From Anaerolineae bacterium (GTDB lineage: Bacteria; Chloroflexota; Anaerolineae; Anaerolineales; Anaerolineaceae): a DNA stretch of 45,268 nucleotides. Location: NCBI GenBank assembly GCA_013177815.1, contig JABLXM010000025.1, forward strand, positions 1 to 45,268, read 5' to 3'. Both the position numbers and the translations under genes were made by a program. The notes under the pieces are model-generated. The model was not told the DNA's origin. It did not search any database and saw only the letters and a list, made by a program, of their open reading frames with translations. Below are positions 35,001 to 42,429 of this stretch, piece after piece (position 1 is the stretch's first letter; each line of letters begins with the position of its first letter).

Positions 35001-36075
35001 GTTGATGGGTGAGGCTTCGGCTCCGGTCGTTGGAGTCGTTTTGGGCGCCACTACCGGAGATTCACTTGACGAGGCGGTGAAGATCATCGATGACAATCTC
35101 AACGAGAAGATCCTGGTCATATCGGAAGCGGACCTTGCCCGCATGGATGTGCGCCGCGGCATCGGCTACCTGGTCATCGCCGAGGATGCGGATTTCGCCA
35201 TTGAACGTTTCGTCTATCCACAGGGTGATCTTTTCAGTAATGTCGAAACCCCCATCGCCTATATTTCACCGGCGTTGGCAGACCGTTTGCTGGCGCCGCA
35301 GGGCGGTTTGGAAGGGCTGCAAATGCTGGCAGAAAGCCTACCGCCGGGTAGCTACGGTTCGACCGCCGATGGGCTTGCCGTACGCCTGAACATACCGCAG
35401 CAGGAACTCGATAAGGACGAAGTTTACTATAACGTCATCGGCTATATTCCGGGTTTCGATGCCATTTCCGGTCTCGATAAGCAAGTCATCATCGTCAGCG
35501 CTTATTATGATGGTCTTGGGACGGGTCCGGAAGGCACACTCTACCCCGGCGCCAATGACAATGCCAGCGGAGTCGCCGCCATGCTGGAGATTGCCCGAGT
35601 CTTGAAGCAGGAGGCGCTCTTCGATCCGGATAAGACCGTCGTCTTCATTGCCTGGAGCGGCGGTGAGCGTCGGGAAGCCTTGAGCGATTCTGAGGTGATG
35701 AATGCCAAGGGTGGTTTTGGCTTGCTCAATGTCGAGGTGATCCTGGAGTTGAGCGGCGTGGGCGCCGGCACCGGCGAGGGCATCGCCATCGGTCAGGGCA
35801 CCTCTTACCGCCTGGCGACGCTGGTCAGCGATGCTGCCGGGCGGCTTAACATCCCGGTCACACAACGGGGGCGCGGTCCGCATTTTGGGCAGTTCACCAA
35901 CCTGGCGTTCGGTGGGCGCGATGCGCTTTCCGCCTATATTCACTGGGATGGTTCGGATTGGCTGGCGCACACCCCCCAGGATACCTACGACATCATCGAC
36001 CCGCAAAAAATGCAGCAGGTCGGTGAAACCACCATGTTGGTGCTCACCGTCATCAGCCGTGAGGTTAATTATTGA
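32092..36075 (+). CDS. Fusion: TPR-like region + DppB-like permease + DppC-like permease + degenerate M28 peptidase
   Basis: One uninterrupted 1,327-residue frame. Residues ~10-85 are TPR-like (RRGDKRRAYDLAGAALEEG, FLDQALKINPASHAAQEG). A Pro-rich linker leads to a first permease (~160-460) with the ABC permease coupling loop EYLRSARARGASERYILFEH. A second permease (~528-875) contains PWGSDIIGRDIQALVLTGAR and the loop YIESAHAVGAKPGRILLRH. These match the two membrane subunits of dipeptide/oligopeptide ABC importers, normally separate proteins. Residues ~880-1327 resemble an M28 aminopeptidase, but its first zinc histidine is Y1138 (AYYDG), the catalytic glutamate is G1191 (AWSGGER), and a later metal aspartate is S1221; D1156, E1192 and H1293 remain. 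It is probably not catalytic. No ATPase or binding-protein gene is nearby. Confidence 0.9.
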   Translation: MPASPSDKPEWYCRAIDALRRGDKRRAYDLAGAALEEGIHAELPFLILAAASDDPQESIRFLDQALKINPASHAAQEGLVWARERLAKQTGSRMPQPISDLCTETTPAPSLDLPEPPPEAEDTFPVRTQPMRVHQTVHATGRKAEPSPKPEAKYPWLPVVVRRLLYSLLILLCIAYITIFSQDLALAGRKGIAINLGQSALNALQGLFDYIFHHPPTYLWHHEVKSALSVIWTLFLNSAGLLGVSLLLATALGVLLGTIAALYRRQNVAPLMIMLSILGVSVPSFLLAMLLWVANTKIYQLLQTPTAPLPPTGFGWDLHLVMPAIVLAARPLAQIMQVTYVSLQDVFNQEYLRSARARGASERYILFEHAYRNILIPVLTTLGTSLRFSLASLPVVETFFLWPGLGSALLDALDKNMGTLVTDIILSLGLLFLLLNFLLDVLYPRLDPRLQGNGSSNMQDERQWGGAGSSFGATIQAFFRGLRRRSPPHTDKRSSQKPAPDSRSPQPHGATVTLAEARLEDASYATGRNYTLRAIFTNPALMLGTLMVIGLVFLVLFGSQLSPANPYQVNDIISINGSIKSPPFEPSPEFPWGSDIIGRDIQALVLTGARQTLAMGLFTTIARVALGVLLGMLAGWWVNSWLDRAVQSAISIMAAFPVTIFAMLLILGIGIQKGMSVFIIALCVVGWGEIAQFVRAQVISQKPLLYIESAHAVGAKPGRILLRHIMPHLLPGIMVMAVLEMGGVLTLLAELGFLNIFLGGGFQLMIGEIGRMQPVFFFFSDVPEWGALLANIRNWWRSYPWVAWYPGLFFFLAILTFNLWGEGLRRFIEETRFNVSKLFNRHTLVLGLVVVIGVGSLLRSSSPIEQYRPQAKLFDANKAMPHIAALASPEFAGRESGTEGGRLAAEYIAAQMEAIGLFPAGGNDTFIQSIANPRAHLGGVPTLEIVDGAGQVLEALTYRQDFVEYIQSYPLMGEASAPVVGVVLGATTGDSLDEAVKIIDDNLNEKILVISEADLARMDVRRGIGYLVIAEDADFAIERFVYPQGDLFSNVETPIAYISPALADRLLAPQGGLEGLQMLAESLPPGSYGSTADGLAVRLNIPQQELDKDEVYYNVIGYIPGFDAISGLDKQVIIVSAYYDGLGTGPEGTLYPGANDNASGVAAMLEIARVLKQEALFDPDKTVVFIAWSGGERREALSDSEVMNAKGGFGLLNVEVILELSGVGAGTGEGIAIGQGTSYRLATLVSDAAGRLNIPVTQRGRGPHFGQFTNLAFGGRDALSAYIHWDGSDWLAHTPQDTYDIIDPQKMQQVGETTMLVLTVISREVNY

Positions 36076-37034
36076 TGGAAACTAAACGCTTAGGTCGTCG
36101 CGAATGGCGTTACTTCCTGCCCGCCACCGCAGGGCGCAATGAGTTCTGGCGCTACCTGGTGGTCTGCCTGGCTGCAATCTTCATCAGCATTGGCGTCAGC
36201 GTCTTCTTGGTCGTGTTTGCCATGCTGGTGGAAGGCAATATGGATCTCACCCGTTGGTCCGAGATCACGCTGTTGATCGTCGGGATGGTGCCCTTCCCAT
36301 TCGTTTTGCTCACATTGTGGCTGGGGCAGCGTTTTCTCCACCAGCGACCGTTCCAGACGCTCATCACGCCCTTCCGGCGCATTGCCTGGAGGCGGGTGCT
36401 GGTTTCGGGCGCGCTGTGGTTTGCCCTTGCGGGTCTTTCGGATATCATCCTGTCCTTCATGCAGCCGGGGAACTACGCCTGGGCGCTCGATTTGCGCCGC
36501 TTTGTCCCCTATGCCCTGCTCTCGCTGGTGTTGATTCCCATCCAGACCAGCACCGAAGAACTGCTGTTTCGTGCGTATTTGCCGCAGGGACTCAGTCGGC
36601 TGGCGCGCGGCATCTGGCTGCCGGTGATCATCTCATCGTTGGTGTTTGGGCTGCTTCATGGCGTCAACCCGGAGGTCGACCTGTATGGCATGTTATACAC
36701 CATGCCGTTCTACATCGGCATTGGCGCCCTGTTGATGCTCGTAACGCTGTTCTCTGAAAGCCTGGAGCTGGCGCTCGGTCTGCACGCTGCCAACAACCTC
36801 TATGCCGCCACCATGGTGACCTTTCCCGGTTCGGCGCTTGCTTCGCCAACTTTGTTCGCCATCAAGGAGTATGATGCCGGTTTGGCGCTGGCGATCTTTT
36901 TTATCATGGCGTTGGTCTACGTGCTCATCCTGGCAGCGCTGGGGTTCTTCAAACCGCGTCAGCAAGCGATTGTCTACCCCCCGTCGCCAGTCGCGTCATC
37001 TCTCGAACCCGACCCCGTGTCTGAGTTGGGTTGA
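36075..37034 (+). CDS. CPBP family intramembrane metalloprotease
   Basis: A 319-residue membrane protein with about eight hydrophobic helices. It has the CPBP (Abi/CaaX protease and bacteriocin-processing) motifs: EExxxR as STEELLFR (E161, E162, R166), FGLLHG (H195) and HAANN (H237, N241). Members are intramembrane metalloproteases related to Rce1; the bacterial substrate is unknown. Its ATG shares one base with the TGA of the permease-M28 fusion gene (TGATG), so translation is coupled and the two proteins probably act together. Its last 61 bp overlap the convergent SDR gene on the other strand. Confidence 0.93.
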   Translation: METKRLGRREWRYFLPATAGRNEFWRYLVVCLAAIFISIGVSVFLVVFAMLVEGNMDLTRWSEITLLIVGMVPFPFVLLTLWLGQRFLHQRPFQTLITPFRRIAWRRVLVSGALWFALAGLSDIILSFMQPGNYAWALDLRRFVPYALLSLVLIPIQTSTEELLFRAYLPQGLSRLARGIWLPVIISSLVFGLLHGVNPEVDLYGMLYTMPFYIGIGALLMLVTLFSESLELALGLHAANNLYAATMVTFPGSALASPTLFAIKEYDAGLALAIFFIMALVYVLILAALGFFKPRQQAIVYPPSPVASSLEPDPVSELG

Positions 37035-37840
37035 TCCGTCCGCCGCAGCAGCAGTGGACCGATCCGGTCCATTAACCACCCCAACGACAATTCCACCCAC
37101 GGCGCAAGGGCAAAGATGCCGGGCACATACGCCCGCCGGCGTGGGCGCTGCAAAGTGCGCCACGCCTTTTCCGCCACCCGATTTGCCGGTACCGCAAACT
37201 GTTCCACCGGGATATGGCGGCTGCCTTCTGCGTTGCGCACGTTGGGGAAGAACTCGCTGTGCACCGGTCCGGGTTTGATGTTGCTGACCCACACGCCGCT
37301 GCCGGCGCACTCGCGCTGCAGGGCAGTCGACAGTGTATCCAGGAAGCCCTTGCTGGCTGAATACAGCGCAATCCCCTGGCTGGGCACATCGCCGGCGATC
37401 GAACCGATCATCAAGATGTGTCCTTGCTGGCGCGCCAGCATGCTTGGCAGCGCCAGGTGCGATAGGTGCGCCGCCGCCTCCATGTTGACCCGCATCATCT
37501 CAACTGCGATCTGCCACGGCATCCGGGAATAGTAACCGTACCAGCCAAAGCCGGCGTTGTTGATCAGGATATCCACCTGCCCGAAATGCGCTTCGGCTTC
37601 TGCCAGCATCCGGACGCGCTCCGTCGGCTGGCTCAGGTCGGCTGGTATGACCAATGTGCGTGCGCCATTCTTCCCTGCTTCAGCGGCAACTTCGCGCAGG
37701 CGCTCCTCGCGCCGGGCAGTTAGCACCAGGGTCATGCCCTCCCGTCCTAGCCGCAGGGCGATGGCGGCGCCGATGCCGCTGGAAGCGCCTGTGATGACCG
37801 CCACGTTCTCCCGCAGCGGTTTACGGTGCTTTGAACTCAT
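36974..37840 (-). CDS. Short-chain dehydrogenase/reductase (classical SDR)
   Basis: A 288-residue SDR with nucleotide-binding loop TGASSGIGAAIALRLG (~17-32), a basic strand end TARREERL suggesting NADP(H), the NNAGFG motif, and catalytic S-Y-K in GSIAG and YSASKGFL. The C-terminal extension (PWVELSLGWLMDRIGPLLLR) resembles the hydrophobic tail of DltE/YqjQ-like SDRs that act on lipid-like substrates; the substrate is unknown. The frame extends upstream to 38041 inside the epimerase gene; ATG 37840 overlaps that gene's TGA (ATGA), which fixes the start and suggests coupled translation. Its 3' end overlaps the CPBP gene by 61 bp. Confidence 0.92.
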   Translation of the reverse strand: MSSKHRKPLRENVAVITGASSGIGAAIALRLGREGMTLVLTARREERLREVAAEAGKNGARTLVIPADLSQPTERVRMLAEAEAHFGQVDILINNAGFGWYGYYSRMPWQIAVEMMRVNMEAAAHLSHLALPSMLARQQGHILMIGSIAGDVPSQGIALYSASKGFLDTLSTALQRECAGSGVWVSNIKPGPVHSEFFPNVRNAEGSRHIPVEQFAVPANRVAEKAWRTLQRPRRRAYVPGIFALAPWVELSLGWLMDRIGPLLLRRTDQPNSDTGSGSRDDATGDGG

Positions 37841-38844
37841 CGTGAAGCGGTGGGTTTCTTGTTGACCCGCAGTCCGATCTCGCGCCACCATCGGATGGTA
37901 TCCGACAGCGAATCGCGCAGCGAGCGCGCCCGGTAGCCCAATTCGCGCCCCGCCTTGTCGTACGAGATGACCGAGTTGCTGATGATGGTTTCCAGCGCAT
38001 AACTGGTGAATCGCGGGCGTGTGCGTGTCAGCCGGTACCACAGCGGCGTAAAGTTAGTGAAGAAACGCGCCAGGGTGTAGGGTAGTTGCAGCGAGGGTGA
38101 GTGGATGCCAACCAGCTCCTGCACCAGCTCCTTGATCTTGAGGATGGTGATGCGCTCGCCGGAGAGGATGTAGACCTCTCCGGTGCGACCGTGTTGTGCT
38201 GCCAGCACATGTCCCCAGGCGACATCGCGCACATCGACGAAGTCGAAGGCGCCGTCGATCATAACGTGCAGGCGGTGGCTCATCCAATCCAGGACCATAT
38301 GACCCATCTCGGACCAGCGGTAATCGTGCGGACCAACCACCCCGGTGGGGCAGACGATGACGGCATCCAAGCCTTTGCGAATGGCAGCCAGCACCTCCAG
38401 TGAAGCTGCCGCTTTGGAACGGTCATAATCGCCGGCGGGGTTGTTGGTGTCGAAAGGCAGGCTTTCGTCGATGGTGACACCTTCGGGCGGTCGCGCCAGT
38501 GCGTGAATCGATGAGGTGTACACCAGCCGGCGCACGCCCTTCTCCAGGCAAGCCTGGATGACGTTGCGTGTGCCGTCCACGTTGACCTGCCACAAACGCG
38601 CTTCCTGCCCGGGCGTAATGGCGACGATCGCCGCCATGTGATAGACTAGGTCAACGCCGTCCATTGCCCGCCGTAACGATTCAAGATCCAGCACATTGCC
38701 ATCCACCCGTTCGATTGCCAGCCCGTCGATCGCGGTGGTGTCCTCGCCAGGTAGTACCAGCGCCCGCACCTTTTCGCCGCGATCCAGCAATTCGCGCACC
38801 AGCACATTGCCGAGATGCCCCGCAGCCCCAGTCACCAGGATCAT
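37837..38844 (-). CDS. NAD(P)-dependent sugar/steroid-type epimerase (extended SDR)
   Basis: A 335-residue extended SDR. N-terminal ILVTGAAGHLGNVLVRELL has the GxxGxxG nucleotide loop; further motifs are VYHMAAIV, a serine-containing VYTSSIHALA, and the catalytic YDRSK (Y-xxx-K). CPTGVVGPHDY and GAFDFVDVRDVAWGHVLA are typical of the dihydroflavonol reductase / 3-beta-hydroxysteroid-like branch. The substrate is unknown. It sits between tetR and the SDR with 4-nt overlaps on both sides (ATGA at 38841-38844 and 37837-37840), so the three proteins are made from one message under the TetR regulator. Confidence 0.92.
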   Translation of the reverse strand: MILVTGAAGHLGNVLVRELLDRGEKVRALVLPGEDTTAIDGLAIERVDGNVLDLESLRRAMDGVDLVYHMAAIVAITPGQEARLWQVNVDGTRNVIQACLEKGVRRLVYTSSIHALARPPEGVTIDESLPFDTNNPAGDYDRSKAAASLEVLAAIRKGLDAVIVCPTGVVGPHDYRWSEMGHMVLDWMSHRLHVMIDGAFDFVDVRDVAWGHVLAAQHGRTGEVYILSGERITILKIKELVQELVGIHSPSLQLPYTLARFFTNFTPLWYRLTRTRPRFTSYALETIISNSVISYDKAGRELGYRARSLRDSLSDTIRWWREIGLRVNKKPTASR

Positions 38845-39440
38845 GTTTTCCTCCTGCGAATACCCTCAAGGTAGATATAGATCGATTGTTGCAGTTCGTT
38901 ACCCCAATCGGCGCTCTGTGGGTCCAGCAGACCTTGCAGCAGCATACCGACGGCTAATCCAACCAGTCCGCGCGCCGCCATGTTGGTGTCGATCGTTTCC
39001 AAACTGCCCTCTGCCACCCCGCGCTCCAATAGGTCGGCGAACATGCGTTGGTAACGGCGGTAAGGTGCGATGACCTTGGCGCCGATGAGCGGGTCGCGCA
39101 TCGATTGCGCCCAAAATTCCAGGAACATTGGCAGCCAGCCGCCTGCCACCTGGTAAACGCTCGGCGCCACCTGTGCCATCTCGGTCAAGGTTTCCGGCAC
39201 AGGCTTGCCAGAGTTGAGCGCTTGATTGAAAGCCAGGTCGAGCGTCGCCAGCCAGGATTCCAACAGGTCGACGAAGATGGCTTGTTTACTGGGGAAGTGG
39301 TGGTAGAAGGCGCCTTTGGAGATATTGGCAGCCTGGCAGATCTCTGCCACGCCGGTTGCGTCGTAGCCGTGGCGTGAGAAGCAATCGAGTGCGGCTTGCA
39401 GGATCTTTTGACGGGTGGTTTCACTGCGGGATTGGTTCAT
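38841..39440 (-). CDS. TetR/AcrR family regulator of the epimerase-SDR operon
   Basis: A 199-residue regulator starting MNQSRSETTRQKILQAALDC, then FSRHGYDATGVAEICQAANI and SKGAFYHHFPSK (helix-turn-helix about 32-50). The C-terminal domain contains FLEFWAQSMRDP, a pattern seen in many TetR C-terminal domains. The frame is open upstream to 39755, but that part crosses the promoter and the neighbouring kinase gene; ATG 39440 lies just after a perfect operator palindrome. It leads a three-gene operon and very probably represses it. Confidence 0.94.
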   Translation of the reverse strand: MNQSRSETTRQKILQAALDCFSRHGYDATGVAEICQAANISKGAFYHHFPSKQAIFVDLLESWLATLDLAFNQALNSGKPVPETLTEMAQVAPSVYQVAGGWLPMFLEFWAQSMRDPLIGAKVIAPYRRYQRMFADLLERGVAEGSLETIDTNMAARGLVGLAVGMLLQGLLDPQSADWGNELQQSIYIYLEGIRRRKT

Positions 39441-39457
39441 AGGATAAAATTGACCAT

Positions 39458-39471
39458 ACCGACCGGTCGGT
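39458..39471. promoter_or_regulatory. Perfect TetR operator palindrome
   Basis: ACCGACCGGTCGGT is a perfect 14-bp palindrome directly downstream of the -10 box of the operon promoter and 17 nt before the tetR start codon. Its GGTCGGT half resembles the one before the efflux gene (25585-25602). Confidence 0.85.
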
Positions 39472-39474
39472 TTC

Positions 39475-39503
39475 ATTATCACATGTTTCGGAAAAGATGT
39501 CAA
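39475..39503 (-). promoter_or_regulatory. Promoter of the tetR-epimerase-SDR operon
   Basis: On the minus strand TTGACA (39503-39498), 17 nt, GATAAT (39480-39475), with the operator immediately downstream. The promoter lies close to the 3' end of the upstream kinase gene (stop at 39514). Confidence 0.85.
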
Positions 39504-39513
39504 GAGGGAGACA

Positions 39514-40986
39514 TCAGGGCAACGGCACCAGCCAATGATCCTCGAAATCGCCCTCGGCGGTCCAGCCTTCCAGTCCGCTCGACTCGGAGCGAATGCGCCA
39601 CCAAACCCAGGTGTCGGCGCAGTCTGGTCCATTGACGATTCTGACGGTTTCACCCGGCTGTATCTTGCCCAGTAGTTGGAAGGATTTGCCGGCGCTGGCG
39701 CGTACGTTGTTCGCCAACGCTGGATCGAGGGAGACGTGGGCGCGCATGCCGACATTCAATTGGCTGGGCGGCGCATCTGCGCATGGATACCAGGTGGGCT
39801 GGGCGGTTGCTGTTGCCGTGAAGACGGGTGTCGGCGTCAGGGTTCTTGCCTTTGTGGGCGTTCGTGTTGGCGCGGCGGCGGTAGCGCTGGCGGGGAGCGG
39901 GCTGCTGGTTGCCTGCCGTGTGGGGGTGGAGTGATCCATCGGGACCGAAGCCGGTCTATTGATCAGCAACATACCAGTCACCACTGCGGCAGCCAGGAGC
40001 AGCAGCACGGCTGTCGCCACGGGGCGTGATAATACCAGCTTGGGCGGGCTGCCCCGTTCCGCTGCGTCCGGCTTGCCTGACGCAACCGCATGGGAGGGAC
40101 CGTCCGTCGATTGTGGGATTATTGCATCCGCTGGCACCGGGGGTACCTCAGCCAGGTGAGGCGTTCGTGCGGCAGCGTGGTGGTCAGCGGTCACCGCCGC
40201 CAACGAGAGCAGGGCTTGCTTCATTTCCAGTGCATGCTGGAACCGTTTGTCCGGCGCCATTTGCATGGCTTTGACGAGGGCGGCATCGATTCGCGGACTG
40301 ATGCTGCCGTTGAGCGAGCGCGGCGACGGCAGCGGTTGACCGCTTTGACGCTTGACCGCCTCCGGCGGCTCGATCCCGGTCAGCAGGGTGTACAGCGTGG
40401 CGCCGAGGGCATAGATGTCACTGCGAGCGTCGATGCGCCCTTTCCCCCCTTGTTCGGGTGGCTGGAAGCAGTTTTTATCGGCATTGCGCCCCGGGGCTGG
40501 GTCGGCGCACTTCCCAGCTTCGAAACCTACCAGGATGACATTCCCGCGCGGGTCGATCTTGATGTTGGCGGGCTTGATATCGCGGTGGATGACCGGCGGT
40601 TGCTGGTTGTGCATGTATTCGAGCGCGTTCAATACCTGGATGCTCCAGGGGATCAACTGGTTTTCGGGTAGCACGCCGCCCCGCGCCAGCATCGCGTCCA
40701 GGTCATCGCCCTGGATATATGCCATCACCAGGTATTGCCCCTCGTTTGGAATGCTGAAGTAATCGGTGACGCGTGCCAGGTTGGGGTGGTTGAGTTTGGT
40801 CAGCATCAGTGCTTCGCTGCGGAAGGCATCCTGCGCTTCCAATCCAGATACTGAAGTCTCCTTGAGAATGACTGCAATGTTCAGGCTGAGATCCCAGGCG
40901 CGGTAAACCGCGCCGGGCGCTCCTTGCTTGAGCAGTTTGGCGACCTGGTAGCGGTTGATGAGAACGGTTCCCTGGGTGAGCGACAT
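39514..40986 (-). CDS. Transmembrane Ser/Thr kinase-like protein lacking DFG (predicted pseudokinase), SH3-like C-terminus
   Basis: A 490-residue protein with a Hanks kinase fold (about 10-265). The ATP lysine (K42 in VILKE), the helix-C glutamate (E58) and HRDIKPANI (HRD 134-136) are kept, but the Mg2+-binding DFG reads GFE (154-156, in LVGFEAGK) and the glycine loop is KQGAPGAVY. Loss of the DFG aspartate predicts weak or no catalysis. A membrane helix follows (~308-330), then a Thr/Pro-rich linker and an SH3b-like extracellular domain (~405-490: VRASAGKSFQLLGKIQPGE, WWRIRSESSGLEGWTAE). It lies 81 nt behind an intact kinase gene and is probably the last gene of that operon. Confidence 0.9.
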   Translation of the reverse strand: MSLTQGTVLINRYQVAKLLKQGAPGAVYRAWDLSLNIAVILKETSVSGLEAQDAFRSEALMLTKLNHPNLARVTDYFSIPNEGQYLVMAYIQGDDLDAMLARGGVLPENQLIPWSIQVLNALEYMHNQQPPVIHRDIKPANIKIDPRGNVILVGFEAGKCADPAPGRNADKNCFQPPEQGGKGRIDARSDIYALGATLYTLLTGIEPPEAVKRQSGQPLPSPRSLNGSISPRIDAALVKAMQMAPDKRFQHALEMKQALLSLAAVTADHHAAARTPHLAEVPPVPADAIIPQSTDGPSHAVASGKPDAAERGSPPKLVLSRPVATAVLLLLAAAVVTGMLLINRPASVPMDHSTPTRQATSSPLPASATAAAPTRTPTKARTLTPTPVFTATATAQPTWYPCADAPPSQLNVGMRAHVSLDPALANNVRASAGKSFQLLGKIQPGETVRIVNGPDCADTWVWWRIRSESSGLEGWTAEGDFEDHWLVPLP

Positions 40987-41067
40987 GGTGACCCTGCCTG
41001 GCGGCGTGTACGAATGGGGTTGGGGGTTGCGGCTGCGGTAATTATACAGCCAGCCGGTGATGGGGAA

Positions 41068-42417
41068 TCAATCGCGCACGATCACGAAGGGATCGGGAAG
41101 CGTGCCTGTTTGAAGATTGCGTTCCAGGGAGGCTGCGAAGGCGACCGGCAGGATGCGCACCTGTATTTGAACTTGTTCGCCCGGCAGCAGGCTGAAGCGC
41201 GGCAGTGGGATCTCGATCCAATCGACGATCGGCTGCAATGTGCCGCTGACCAGACCAGATGAGTTGGTGTTGGTCAGGAGCACAGCCACATTTTCCCCGT
41301 TTCGCAGCTTCGGAAACACCTGTGCGCGCCCGAAGTCCACTTGCGCTTCTGCCCGTGGTCTTCCCAGCCTGCGCAGCAGCCGTTCCAACCATTGGTCCGG
41401 GTCGGGATGTTTTGCCTGGTTGATGATTGCCGTGTCACTGCCAAGATATTTCAGGCAGGCTGCCATGCGCCCGCTGGATAGCGCTTTGCGTGCCGTTTCC
41501 CAACCTGTGCGCGATGAATCGCACAGGTCGAACAATTCCTTGAGGGTGTGGATCTCGCTGGCGGGGTCTTTTGGATTCAGGCGAAAACCGTGGTGGCTTT
41601 GTAGCGCCTGTTCGAATGCCTTGCCAAATTCCGCCACGCTCGGATAACGGTCGGCGGGGTCGATGGACAGGGCGCGCACCAGGATGGCATCCACGGCTGG
41701 CGGCAGCATTGGCTGGAAGTGGCTGGCTGGCTTGAGCGGGTTGGTCGCGGCGAAACGCAGCGGGCTTTCGGGGGGCACGACGGCGGTCAACAAGGTGTAA
41801 AGCGTGGCAGCCAGGGCATATTGATCGCTCGCGGGGGTGGTGCCGGTGCGGGTGTACTGTTCCGGCGGGGAATACCCTTCGCTTACACCCAGCGCGCCCG
41901 CCTGGGTTGGAATGCGCGGCTGGCTCACCTTGGCGATACCGAAATCGATCAGGTAGAGCGCGTCTGTTGGCGTCAGGATGAAATTGGCTGGTTTGATATC
42001 GCGGTGGATGACGGGGTGGGGGGTCTGGTCGTGCAGGTGTTGCACAGCGGAGATCATTTGCGGCAGCCATTCCAGCACCTGTTCGGTCGAAAATGGCGCT
42101 CCGGCGTCATCCATCATCTCTTGCAGGTTGGTGCCGGCGATGTAGTCCATGACGAAGAATTGCCCGGCGGGGTCATCGAAAAGGTCGCTGACGCCGGGCA
42201 GGTTTGGATGCGACAGCCCGGATAGGATGCGGGCTTCCTGCAGGAATTGGGCACCGCCTTCATTCGAGCTATCCAGGTTCTGCTTTACAGCGCACCTGCG
42301 CTGGAGTTGCTCGTCCTGGCACAGGTAGATGATGCCAAACCCGCCTTCCCGCAAGTGTTGCCGTACACGGTAGCGGTTGTGAAGCAGCGTTCCGGGGACC
42401 AATCGATGCGGTGGCAT
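41068..42417 (-). CDS. Ser/Thr protein kinase, soluble, with C-terminal beta-rich domain
   Basis: A 449-residue Hanks-type kinase with all key elements: REGGFGIIY (23-31), K45 in CAVKQ, HRDIKPANF (HRD 138-140), DFG (158-160) and YSPPEQY in the activation/P+1 region. It should be active. Unlike the neighbouring kinase-like proteins it has no membrane helix. Residues ~290-350 are helical (LKELFDLCDSSRTGWETAR), and ~355-449 look like a beta-sandwich (VAVLLTNTNSSGLVSGTLQP, FSLLPGEQVQIQVRIL) that may dock to a partner. It starts 12 nt after the coiled-coil membrane protein gene, so it probably phosphorylates or is recruited by that complex. Confidence 0.93.
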   Translation of the reverse strand: MPPHRLVPGTLLHNRYRVRQHLREGGFGIIYLCQDEQLQRRCAVKQNLDSSNEGGAQFLQEARILSGLSHPNLPGVSDLFDDPAGQFFVMDYIAGTNLQEMMDDAGAPFSTEQVLEWLPQMISAVQHLHDQTPHPVIHRDIKPANFILTPTDALYLIDFGIAKVSQPRIPTQAGALGVSEGYSPPEQYTRTGTTPASDQYALAATLYTLLTAVVPPESPLRFAATNPLKPASHFQPMLPPAVDAILVRALSIDPADRYPSVAEFGKAFEQALQSHHGFRLNPKDPASEIHTLKELFDLCDSSRTGWETARKALSSGRMAACLKYLGSDTAIINQAKHPDPDQWLERLLRRLGRPRAEAQVDFGRAQVFPKLRNGENVAVLLTNTNSSGLVSGTLQPIVDWIEIPLPRFSLLPGEQVQIQVRILPVAFAASLERNLQTGTLPDPFVIVRD

Positions 42418-42429
42418 GGGCGATGTGAA

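Noticed and set aside
32092-36075. Functional M28 aminopeptidase annotation for the C-terminal domain
   Set aside because: Three key positions are substituted (Y1138, G1191, S1221), so catalytic activity should not be assumed.
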